Source of the DNA: Tetranychus cinnabarinus
Taxonomy: Eukaryota > Arthropoda > Arachnida > Trombidiformes > Tetranychidae
NCBI GenBank assembly: GCA_022266195.1
Contig: WHVY01000004.1
Location: 6,155,501-6,219,500, forward strand
DNA: 64,000 nucleotides
Reading direction: 5' to 3'
Numbering within the stretch: position 1 is the first letter of the stretch; each line of letters begins with the position of its first letter. The notes below the pieces were generated by a model. The model made no database searches. It was given only the letters and a program-made list of their open reading frames with translations, and was not told where the DNA came from. The position numbers were made by a program, and so were the translations under genes. Below are positions 54,702 through 64,000 of the stretch, piece after piece.

Positions 54702-55962
54702 TAAGCATTTTGTTAAACATTGTATTTTCACTCTTAACAGATTTCAAGAATTAAAAAGTATTCAAACAAAATAAAAACTTTTCATCAATTAACTAGATAT
54801 TGCATGTTTTGGTACAATGTTTGATTTCATGACATAGTAACTTGCATTGCATTAAATTTGTTGCGCTGGTAACACCGATGGAGAGAACGGTTTTGTCTTT
54901 TGTGATCTTCACCTGCTAATTATACAGTTAATTCAGGAAAAACAGTAATGCCAATATAAACATACAGTATGGCATATGAAATTATTGAGATTTTTTTGAT
55001 TGCGTTTGATTGTCCAAAATACAAATGTTCATAAATGCATCTCTTGAAAAGAAACAGATTGATCTCGAGATGTTTTTCATTAAAATATGGGTTTAAGCGA
55101 GTACTTTATATTGCTAAGACGAAATATAATCTAGATGAATCAATCAAACGAAAATTACTATCGTCAATGCGGATTTGTACTTCATCAATTGTTTCTTAAG
55201 ATGTTGATATTTCTTTCGAAGGAATTGAAAGGACCAAATGATAGCAACACTGCATTTATACATTGCATGAACAAAGGACGATGAAACTTTGAATTGCTAT
55301 AACAGTAAATTAACTAGTTTCAAGATCAAAGAACTCTTTGGACTATATTGCTATGTGGCTCCTTTTACATGACTCATCTTTGATTCTCTCGCTTTTTTTA
55401 TTTTCTTATTAAATGCGCTTCATTGATGAACTTCTCTCTTCTTTTATTTGTTTAAGACGCGAGAGACACAATAACTGGTACCTACTTCATTAGGTGCCCC
55501 TTAACTAGCTGCGATTCATTCTCAATCTTGTGATATTTTAATGACATCAACCCATAACATGACGCTGTCCTGCAAATAATGTAATTAGCTATCTCAAGAG
55601 CCTCATTCGCATCCCTAACCGCAATTAGTAATGAAAAAATTGAAATATAATGCCATCTCGAATATCGATAAGAAATACCGTTTGATTTGAAAAGAGCTTC
55701 CTAATTGAGCAAAGGTTGCAATGAAAAATATGTTAAATTATCGATATTTTTACAGTTTATCGATGATATTTTTGGTAATATCGATATCATCGATTCAATA
55801 TCGCTCCTCTCTAACTGTAACAACGACCATAAAATTTGTTCATCCAACATAAATTCATTTTATTAAGTGATTTGCCTCTATTACAATAAGTTTTATTTCG
55901 TGTGATTTTGCTTGCATTTGAAAATAAATTTAAATCGACACCGAAATTATTGATTTAGCAAC
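54702..55962. other. Y-to-W spacer with ATCGAT-rich insert
   Basis: No gene is seen. It matches the spacers at 59328-60666 and, in part, 21628-22629. 55651-55815 holds a dense run of TATCGATA/ATCGAT motifs (for example AATATCGATATCATCGATTC) close to the W-gene promoter; the copy at 60376-60512 is shorter. The W spacer at 11533-12396 lacks it. Confidence 0.6.
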
Positions 55963-57030
55963 ATGCCGACATGCAACATTCAGACGATAAGAAATATCGT
56001 CATTCATTCGTTCATAGATCTGAACCAATTAAGACGAGATGAGGACGATAATGTTTCACTGGAAGGACCCAAAAGACTTGGATATTTTTCATGCTATGAT
56101 AATAATAATGATAGCGTTTTCAGTCAAGACATATCAGCTCTACGCTACTTGGACTTACCTGATCCAGTCAATATCAACTGTCTACAAGGGTATGACCCTA
56201 ATAAAAAGTATGGTCATGTTGTGTCCAGAGATATGCTCTTATTGCGATGGGTCTTGGACAATGAAGCAACCATACAAAAGTTTACTTGCGATTTCATATG
56301 CAACAATGGAATAATGAAAGACATGATGATCGTTAAGTACGCTGGTTGTGACTGGAACCTTTCTGCTATCAAAATCAGAGGGAAAATTGTTCTCAATAAG
56401 GCCGAATCTTTTGCGAAAAAAGAAAGGATTGCTACTCAGTCTGAAAATGATAACCAATCAACCTATTCAGCTTTCAATTTGCAACGTTTGATTACCAAGA
56501 ACAACAATTGTTCTGCATGTACTTCTGGTAAAGAAAATGACTCACTTTATGGAGTTTTTCATTCCAAGATTGGGTCTCATCGGTTACTTCATGCTGGATG
56601 GCTTCATTGTGTTGAAAGTGAACAAGAACTGGATAAACCATTCGAGGAAATGAAGTTTATTCTGATAAAAAAGTTCAATGCTCCAAAAGAGTCGCATTCG
56701 CTTTGGCAAAGTAACACATGGTGGTCATTGGCTAAACTTGCTGGAGTCGATACAATTGTTCGTGCTAAATGTGATCAAGATTTTACTGTTGAAAAAATTG
56801 ATAAGTTGAAAGTTGAATGTTTAATTAACAAAAGATTTCAAATGACGTGCGTTGCTTCATTGAACAAGGTTTTGGATTTCATCAAAACAATTGTTACAGA
56901 AGAAAATGAATGTTATAACTTTAGTTTCAATGCAAAGGATAAAAAGTTGACTGGATACATGAAGATAGGGTCAGATGAAAACCTGATTCCTTCATGGTAT
57001 ACTGATGTTCAACTTTCTAAAAAATCTTAA
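55963..57030 (+). CDS. DXO/Rai1-like protein, catalytically degenerate, class W (355 aa)
   Basis: It starts MPTCNIQTIRNIVI and has a slightly longer N-terminus (HSFIDLNQLRRDEDD). The CPD motif is replaced by SQD (DSVFSQDISALRYLD), as in the genes at 60667 and 63631. Active-site positions: CNNG, NLQRL, GWLHC, ILIKK, WWSL. The loop before LYGVFHS has CSAC. KRFQMTCVAS adds a Cys in the late helix. The C-terminus is SWYTDVQLSKKS. The broken Y' fragment at 57355 completes its module. Confidence 0.86.
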   Translation: MPTCNIQTIRNIVIHSFIDLNQLRRDEDDNVSLEGPKRLGYFSCYDNNNDSVFSQDISALRYLDLPDPVNINCLQGYDPNKKYGHVVSRDMLLLRWVLDNEATIQKFTCDFICNNGIMKDMMIVKYAGCDWNLSAIKIRGKIVLNKAESFAKKERIATQSENDNQSTYSAFNLQRLITKNNNCSACTSGKENDSLYGVFHSKIGSHRLLHAGWLHCVESEQELDKPFEEMKFILIKKFNAPKESHSLWQSNTWWSLAKLAGVDTIVRAKCDQDFTVEKIDKLKVECLINKRFQMTCVASLNKVLDFIKTIVTEENECYNFSFNAKDKKLTGYMKIGSDENLIPSWYTDVQLSKKS

Positions 57031-57354
57031 TATCCATCCATTGCATAATTACATATCACCTTAAGTTGGTGAAAATACTTCTTGAATGAATACATTTTGT
57101 ATTACATCTTGTACTTGTTAATAAAGAGCTATTGTTGATTAACTTTGCTGAATGCTGTAATATCTCTCAATTTCAAGTCTACACAAAAACGGACGCTTTG
57201 TTTCAACAAAGTTGTTAATCGGTTTCTCAAAATATTGAATTAACCAGCAAAACTGGTTGTCTTCCTAAGCACCCAAATCGACTCATCAAACAGAAGTGAC
57301 TAAAAATATCCTTTTATATCGCTTTATCAGGAATATACATGAGATTCCAGAGTT

Positions 57355-57783
57355 AACAACACAAAAATTGGGTCTCATCAAATTTCACATTCAGGATATT
57401 TGGACTGTGTCGAAAGTAAACGAGAATTGAATAAACCAGTTGAGGAAATGAGATCTGTTTTGAACAAAAAATTCAATGCTCCAAACATTTCCCACTCATT
57501 TCATTATGCTGACAATTGGTGGTCATTGGCTACACTTGCTGGAATTGATACAATTATCCTTACTAAATCCGAACACGATTTTAAGGTTAAAAATATCGAT
57601 AGGTTTAAAGTTGACTGGCTAATCAATAAACACAGACAATCGATTTTTGTGGCTTCTTGATCATGTCAAGTCAATTGTTACAGAGGAAAACAAATGTTAT
57701 AACTTTTATTTCAGTGGTCAGGATAAAAAGTCGACTGGCTACGTGAAGATGGACCAAGTATTAGATTCCATCATCGAACATTA
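57355..57783 (+). pseudogene. DXO-like class Y' pseudogene, C-terminal half
   Basis: It begins at the IGSHQI strand (no N-terminal half) and continues through GYLDC, VLNKKFN, WWSLATLAG, and IDRFKVDWLINKHRQSIFVAS, then loses 13 nt at 57657. This gives a stop, after which the other frame continues to DSIIEH and a stop at 57783. Its ending identifies it as class Y'. IDRFKVDWLINKH is identical to the Y' gene at 51912. Confidence 0.82.
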
Positions 57784-58206
57784 ATGGATAACTCATCTTA
57801 ACAAATCTTTATCATCATTTATTTTGAATTTGCCTTTCTATCTACAGTACTTATCCAAGTTAGAATAATCAAAATTTTAACTTTTAAATGTTGTCTTTAA
57901 CAAATGTAAGTGGAAATATAAGATTGCTTTTTTGAAAATCAATCGATGCCACAACCATTGACTCAGCAACATGCCCTCGATCATCATTCAACAAATGAGT
58001 TCATATGAGATTGAATGTTCACACACAAACAAATGTCTAGCTACCAAAATACAACATCAATCAATTATGTTTTCACTCTTGAATGTTAAGATCATTCGAT
58101 CATTCGATAGGCGTTAGAGTTCACCTGTTTAAAGTGATTAAGTGATTTTCTGGTTTAGCTAACAGACTCTCTAATAAAGGTGTTTAGTTGACAACTTATG
58201 TTACTT
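57784..58206. other. Y' to Y spacer, no gene
   Basis: It contains a short piece of W-gene leader (about 57945-57990, GACTCAGCAACATGCC) without following codons. The same decayed leader appears at 53185-53205 before the gene at 53649, so this is part of the duplicated unit. It ends with the Y-class upstream block at 58207. Confidence 0.45.
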
Positions 58207-58280
58207 CGTTACTTGTTGTTAAGATCTAAACGCTTTCTAATTGTAATTCAACTTAACACTGAAAATATAAATATTTTGAA

Positions 58281-59327
58281 ATGATTCAATTGAATCAAGT
58301 TACTCTTTCTTTGCAAGAGTTGAACCTAGGAAGGATCACAACGAACCATAACATTTGTTTGGATGAACCAAAAAGACTTGGATATTTCTCTTCATATTAC
58401 GATAATGAAAATAAATGTGTTTACTGTCCAGATAAATCAGCTCTTCGGTATTTGGACTTAGCTGATCCAGTTAATATCAACTGTCTACAAGGATATGATT
58501 CGAACGTAAAGTATGGCCATAGAAGGCCAAAAAGTTCAAACTTATTGCGATGGATTCTTGAAAATGAAACAATTTTGAGCAACTTTACTTACGATTTCAT
58601 CTGTAGCAATGGTTTATTGAAAGATCTGATGGTTTCTCCATATTATGATTACGAATGGAACCTTTGTGCTGTCAAAATCAGAGGAAAAATCGTATTAAGT
58701 ACGATCGAATCGATTGGTAAGAAAGGAAACATTGATGTACAAACAGAAAAGGATAACAAATCGACTTATGTAGCTCTCAATTTGAAAAGTTTGGTTTCCA
58801 AGAACAACAATCAGTGTACTTCTGCCAGAGATGAAGCTGGCTTTTTCGGTGTTTTCAACACGAAGATTGGTTCCCATCGAATTTTACATTCAGGATATTT
58901 GGACTGTGTTGAGAGTGAACAGGAAATGAGTAAATCTTTCGATGATATGAAGTTTCTTTTGGTCAAAAAGTACAATGCTCCGAGAGAATCACATACATCT
59001 CTTCATGCCAACACTTGGTGGTCATTGGCTAAACTTGCTGGAGTTGATAAAATTGTTCGTGCTAAATGCGAACAAGATTTTACGGTTGAAAATATCGATA
59101 AGTTGGAAGTTGAAAGGCTAATCAATAAACACAGACAAATGATATTTGTTACTTCATTAGATTTGATTCTCAATCATTTAAAGTCTATTGTTACAGAGGA
59201 AAACAAATGTTATAACTTTCATTTCAACGGCAAGGATAAAAGGTTGATTGGATACATGACGATGGATCTAGATGATAATCTCATTCCATCTTGGTATATT
59301 AATGAACAACTTCCTCTTGAATCTTAA
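58281..59327 (+). CDS. DXO/Rai1-like protein, catalytically degenerate, class Y (348 aa)
   Basis: Close duplicate of the gene at 53649, including ~80 nt of leader. Distinct points: NLKSL has Lys at the motif II Glu position (Gln in most paralogues), a charge reversal relative to active enzymes. FFGVFNTKIGSH has Asn for the usual His in VFH. The RRPKSSNLLRW segment resembles the gene at 20088 rather than 53649, and so does KKGNIDVQTEKDNK, which suggests past gene conversion between Y genes. GYLDC, LLVKK and WWSLA are kept. It ends SWYINEQLPLES. Confidence 0.87.
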   Translation: MIQLNQVTLSLQELNLGRITTNHNICLDEPKRLGYFSSYYDNENKCVYCPDKSALRYLDLADPVNINCLQGYDSNVKYGHRRPKSSNLLRWILENETILSNFTYDFICSNGLLKDLMVSPYYDYEWNLCAVKIRGKIVLSTIESIGKKGNIDVQTEKDNKSTYVALNLKSLVSKNNNQCTSARDEAGFFGVFNTKIGSHRILHSGYLDCVESEQEMSKSFDDMKFLLVKKYNAPRESHTSLHANTWWSLAKLAGVDKIVRAKCEQDFTVENIDKLEVERLINKHRQMIFVTSLDLILNHLKSIVTEENKCYNFHFNGKDKRLIGYMTMDLDDNLIPSWYINEQLPLES

Positions 59328-60666
59328 TAAGCATTCATTTGAATATTGTATTTTCACGTTTTACAGATTTTAAGAATTAAAAAGTATTTAAACAAAATAA
59401 ACACTCTTTATCAACTAGATATTGCACATTTCGGTACATTTGATTGATTTCATGACATTAGTGACTAGCATCGAAGTAAATATGTGCAGCTGCCAGCTGG
59501 TAACACCAATGGGAAAATAGTTTCGTCTTTTGTCATCTTCACCTGCAAATATTAATACAATTTATTCAGGAGTAACCATCATGTCAATACATTACAGTAT
59601 TGCATATGAAATTATTGAATCATTTAAGTTTTTTTTATTTCGTTTGATTGTCCAAAATACAAATGTTCATTAATGCATCTCTTGAAAAGAAACAGATTGA
59701 TCTCGAGATGTTTTTCATTAAAATATGGGTTCAATCGAGTACTTCATATTGGATAATAAGAGATTTATTGTCAAGACAAATCATAATCTGGATGAATCAA
59801 TCAAACGAAAATTACTATCGTCAATGGGGATTTGTCCATTGTTCCGTTAGATGTTTGATATTTCTTTCAAATGAATTAAAAGGATCGAATGATAACAACA
59901 CTGCTTTTTAACATTTTTAAAAATGACGATGAAAATTAAAATTGGTATTGCAGTAAATTACAAGTTACAAGATCACAGAACTCTTTGGACTAGATTGCTA
60001 TGTGACTCCTTTTACATGACTCATCTTTGATTCTCTGCCTTTTTCTTCATTTTCTTATTAAATGCGCTTCATTGGTGAACTTCTCTCTTCTTTTCTTTGT
60101 TTACTATTTGAATAACCTTTGTTATTTCGCTAGAGACGCATTAACTGGTACCTACTTCATTAGGATCCACTGTATGCCGAATCAGATGACAAAATTATTG
60201 TTTACTAATCCCTGTCAACAAAGTGTTAACTAGCTGCGAGTCAGTCTCAATCTTGTGATCTTTTAATGACACCAACCCATAACATGACGCTGTCCTACAA
60301 ATAGTGTAATTAGTATCTAAGAGCCTCATTATCGCATCCCTAACCGCAATTAGTAATGAAAAAATTGAAATATAATACCATCTCGAATATCGACTTGCAA
60401 AGAGCTCCTTATTGAGCAAAGGTTGCAGAGATATATTGCAATGCAATGAAAAAGATATGTTAAATTATCGATATTTTGGTAATATCGATATCATCGATTT
60501 AATATCACTCCTCTCTAACTGTAATAACGAGCATAAAATTTGTTCCTTCAATTAGCTTCATAGTATTAAGTGTTTTGCCTTTAATACTTTAAGTATTATT
60601 TTTGTGTGATTTTGCTTTCATTTGAAAAAAAATTTAAATCGATACCAAAACCCCTGAATTAGCAAC

Positions 60667-61722
60667 ATGACCTCAACCACTCAGACGGTGAGAAATGTCG
60701 TCATTCATCAGTTGGACGTAAATCAATTGTGCCGACCAATACTCTATGAAGTTTCACTAAAAGAACCAAAAAGAGTTGGATATTTTTCCTGTTATAATAC
60801 TGACAAAGTCTTCAGTCAAGATAAACTATCTTTACGGTATTTGGACTTACCTAATCCAGTCAATATCAACTGTCTACAAGGGTGTGACCCTAATAAAAAG
60901 TATGGTCATGTTGTATCTAGAGACATGCTGTTATTGCGATGGATCTTGGAAAATGAAGAAACAGTGCAAAAGTTTCCTTCGGATTTCATATGCAACAATG
61001 GTTTGATAAAAGACATGATGACTGTCAAGAATTGCAGTTTGGATTGGAACCTATGTGCAGCCAAAATCAAAGGCCAAATCGTACTGAATAAGATCGAATC
61101 GATTGAGCTGAAAGATAGGATTGCTAATCAATCTGCTGTAGACAATCAATCGACTTATACAGCTTTTAATTTACAAAGGCTAATTACCAAGAATAACTAT
61201 CATCATGAAAACACTTCTGGAAAAGAAGAGGGCTCATTTTATGGTGTTTTTCACTCAAAGATTGGGTCTCATCGGATACTTCATGCTGGATGGCTTCATT
61301 GTGTTGAAAGTGAACAAGAACTGGATAAACCTTTTGAGGAGATGAATTTTGTTCTGATTAAAAAATTCAATGCTCCAAGAGAGTCGCATTCGCTTTGGCA
61401 CAGTAGCACATGGTGGTCATTGGCTAAACTTGCTGGAGTCGATACAATTGTTCGTGCTAAATGTGATCAAGATTTTACAGTTAAAAGCATTGACAAGTTA
61501 AAAGTGAATAGTTTACTTGTCAAAAGATTTCAAATGACGTTCGTTGCTTCATTGGACAAGGTTTTGGATTTCATCAAAACAATTGTTACTGAAGAAAATA
61601 AATGTTATAACTTTAGTTTCAATGCAAAGGATAAAAAGCTCATTGGGTACATGAAGATAGGGCCAGATGAGAATCTGATTCCATCATGGTATACTGATGT
61701 TCAACTTTCTAACAAATCTTAA
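60667..61722 (+). CDS. DXO/Rai1-like protein, catalytically degenerate, class W (351 aa)
   Basis: It starts MTSTTQTVRNVVI. It has a shortened loop before VFSQDKLSLRYLD, with SQD for CPD. LQGCDP replaces the LQGYDP found almost everywhere else. Active-site positions: CNNG, NLQRL, GWLHC, VLIKK, WWSL. AAKIKGQIVL replaces A.KIRGKIVL, as also seen in part in 53649 (KIKGKI). It ends SWYTDVQLSNKS. It pairs with the Y gene at 58281; no Y' remains was recognised after it. Confidence 0.86.
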   Translation: MTSTTQTVRNVVIHQLDVNQLCRPILYEVSLKEPKRVGYFSCYNTDKVFSQDKLSLRYLDLPNPVNINCLQGCDPNKKYGHVVSRDMLLLRWILENEETVQKFPSDFICNNGLIKDMMTVKNCSLDWNLCAAKIKGQIVLNKIESIELKDRIANQSAVDNQSTYTAFNLQRLITKNNYHHENTSGKEEGSFYGVFHSKIGSHRILHAGWLHCVESEQELDKPFEEMNFVLIKKFNAPRESHSLWHSSTWWSLAKLAGVDTIVRAKCDQDFTVKSIDKLKVNSLLVKRFQMTFVASLDKVLDFIKTIVTEENKCYNFSFNAKDKKLIGYMKIGPDENLIPSWYTDVQLSNKS

Positions 61723-63519
61723 TAATCATTCATTACATCACTACATTGTACCTTAAGTTGATTTAAATATTTTTTGAATAAATAACTTTTTTTGTTAATA
61801 AAGGGATATTGTTAATCAACTTTTTTCCTTGTTGTAGTAGTTACCGATTCCAAGTCTACGAAAACAAGAAAGATGTTTTGTTTCAACAAAGTTGTTAATC
61901 GGTTTCATCATAATACTGAATCAACTGGTTCAATCTTTGTCTTTAAAAGCACCCAAATTGCCTCATCAAACCGAAGTGAATAAAAATATCATTTTCTGAC
62001 ACTCTATTAGGAATATACATGAGAAGCATGAATCTGATGAAAAATCTAATCCAATAGCTGTACAAAAGATATTGAAGGTTGAGCTCAGAACATGATTTCC
62101 TGAAATCCGTTGGCTAAAGAAATTCTTCTTAAAAAGTCTTTTGAATGGCACAATTTGTCTTATTTAAACATTTGAAGCTATGATTACATAAATGAATAGA
62201 CTTGATCTTTAGTTTGATCGCCCTCTATTTGAATAAATGGCAACTGATTTTGGAAAAGTGGACCAAATTCACACGAATTTCTACCTGCAATGCCCAAAGA
62301 CCTGTAAATGTTGAATATGAAATTTGGTTGATTTTGACCCACTAATTTTCGCTCTTAGAACTTTTTACATCTTCGCTTACGCTCGGATAATCACAAAAAT
62401 ATGTATTTTAATTGTAGTTGTTCCTAACAGTTGGAAAGTGTTATTCCTCTAAATAAGATAATTTTCTGGTTTGTCATCAAAAGTTCCACTTTTAAAAATG
62501 AGTTCTGTGAAAAAATCTGCTTCCATAGCTCAACATAAGGCGATCAAAGTTTTAACTCTGGCCTCGATTTTCTAGAAAACTGCCCATCGAAATTATTTAC
62601 TGGTATCAATGGGCACATTTTTGATGTGTCTAAAACCAAACAAATTTCAACTCTTAACACAAATGTTGAAGCATGTCTTTGCATTTCATTTGCAACTTGA
62701 ACCAGAAAATTTCGTTTATTAAGTTGTTGCTCATACATTTAAAGCCCAAAAATAATAACTCGAATGTGATAATGGAAATTTATTTAGCTGAATTGAATCA
62801 TTAATAAGTAAAACATTAGATTTGTGAAAGAATAATGACTGTAGATGCCACTAATTTCGAAATATTGATGTTCAAATTTTTAAAGTCAATGGCCAATATC
62901 AAGAGAACTAACTAAAAATTGAAAAAATTATTCAATTCATTATGTGGGTAAACAATTTCTATCGACAAATAATAAGTTTTATATCTCCAACTCATATGGT
63001 CACGCAAAATGATCAGTTTAACTGAAGATCGAACTTATCTATTTTGCAGAAACTGAAAAGTTTTATTTCACAAAATAAATTCATTGCAAACAAAGGAGAT
63101 CATTTTGAACATTTGCACCATTAAATACTCAAACGCAATCAGTTACTTATCCAAATATGATACAAACTCGTCCCAAAGATACAGGCCTTTACTTTTAACC
63201 TACCCACTGTAAGACATTGTATGCAACAGTAAATTTTAGCATTTTTACATTTGTAGATGCCTGTGAAATTCCAAATCGATTGCATTTCGTATGAAATGAT
63301 TGGATTCATTACTAACCCTGACAAAAAAATTTAGTACTCAATAATTCTTTATCTTCTGATCTTTTAATGATATCTCATGATAACCATCGAAATATCGTAG
63401 TAGCATGTAGTAGAAGCATCTAGTAGTTTTAAAAATAATTTTATCATTTTATATTGAAGTAATAATTACACCTCTTTTGTATGTAACCATGTTTTTATCT
63501 AGCATTGTGATTCATTATA
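61723..63519. other. Post-W spacer, no gene assigned
   Basis: 61960-62440 matches 23940-24480, the spacer after the W gene at 22630. A 64-codon minus-strand frame (62738-62544) is the only notable open frame, and it has no family context. 63520-63630 is the W-class upstream region. Confidence 0.45.
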
Positions 63520-63630
63520 CAAAGTTATTTTGTCTTTGATACATCGTGCTTACTACCATTTTAGTGTGCTTAAATAAGTTCAAATTTGAAATTCAATTTA
63601 GCTCGATCCCGTAGACATTGATTCAGCAAT

Positions 63631-64000
63631 ATGACCTCGACCATTCAAACAACAAGTGCTACAATCATTGATGAGTTAGACCTGAACCCATTGTTCAAAG
63701 AAATACCAAATGAGGTTTCCCTGGAAGGACCAAAAAGACTTGGATATTTTTCATGTTATGATAATAATAATGATAGTGTTTCCAGTCAAGACATATCAGC
63801 TCTACGATATTTGGACTTGCCTAATCCAGTCAATATCGACTGTCTACAAGGGTATGAACCTGATAAAAAGTATGGTCATGTTGTACCTAGAGATATGCTC
63901 TTGCGATGGGCCTTGGACAATGAAGAAACAATGGAAAAGTTTCCTTCGAATCTCATCTGTAACGGTGGTTTATTGAAAGAAATGATGGTTGTTAAGTATA
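63631..64000 (+). CDS. DXO/Rai1-like protein, class W, truncated by window end
   Basis: The frame is open from the ATG at 63631 to the end of the window (123 codons). It reads MTSTIQTTSATI, ELDLNPLFKE, SLEGPKRLGYFSCYD, then SVSSQDISALRYLD (SQD variant), YGHVVPRDML and LICNGGLLKEMM. One Leu codon of the LLLRW block is missing without a frameshift (DMLLRW). The Arg motif equivalent is CNGG rather than CNNG, so the catalytic Arg is absent here too. The rest lies beyond the window. Confidence 0.8.
   Translation, partial: MTSTIQTTSATIIDELDLNPLFKEIPNEVSLEGPKRLGYFSCYDNNNDSVSSQDISALRYLDLPNPVNIDCLQGYEPDKKYGHVVPRDMLLRWALDNEETMEKFPSNLICNGGLLKEMMVVKY

Noticed and set aside
62544..62738. 64-codon minus-strand frame
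   Set aside because: Looks mildly coding-like, but it is isolated, with no family match and no splice partner.

Overview
The window is AT-rich animal DNA. It has short introns, GT-AG splicing, AATAAA poly(A) signals and TATA/TCAGT-type arthropod promoters. The mix of lipocalins, short chemoreceptors of gustatory-receptor type and many intronless tandem paralogues suggests a spider mite (Tetranychus or a close relative). That identification is inference from gene content, not from a database match.

Layout. (1) 1-9.3 kb: four copies of a five-exon lipocalin gene. Two are complete, one runs off the left edge and one is reduced to exon 1. They sit among antisense fragments of a second gene family and several MITEs and foldback elements. 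(2) 10.5-26.1 kb: a plus-strand tandem array of intronless ~350-residue genes. (3) 26.1-48.6 kb: three two-exon gustatory-receptor-like genes, a graveyard of LTR and LINE retroelement remnants, and a 16-exon minus-strand gene for a PAN/apple-type membrane protein. (4) 49.3-64.0 kb: the same intronless array resumes and runs off the right edge.

The array is the main discovery. Its proteins align end to end with the DXO/Rai1 (Dom3Z) RNA 5'-end decapping and pyrophosphohydrolase family, but nearly every catalytic residue of that family is replaced. The motif I Arg is Asn, the motif II Glu is Gln, Ile or Lys, the GEVD motif reads GYLD, GWLH, GYLG or GFLG, and the Glu of ELK is Leu or Ala. Only the Lys of ELK is always kept. 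There are 12 complete genes, one cut by the window end, one carrying a frameshift, and about ten fragments. The intact genes fall into classes named here Y (GYLDC), W (GWLH), Y' (altered C-terminus) and Z (GYLGC/GFLGC, N-terminus MSS). They recur in the order (Y or Z)-W-Y', with class-specific upstream sequences, so the array grew by duplication of multi-gene modules. One module pair shows reciprocal loss: W is intact and Y' broken at 16-18.6 kb, while W is broken and Y' intact at 51-53 kb.

No signal peptides are visible in the DXO-like proteins, so they are probably intracellular. A non-catalytic RNA-end-binding, decoy or scaffold role is inference. In nematodes an expanded DXO family (EOL-1) is linked to stress and pathogen responses. 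Lipocalins and gustatory receptors suit ligand transport and chemosensation. No functional link between these families and the DXO-like genes is shown beyond co-duplication at the left end.
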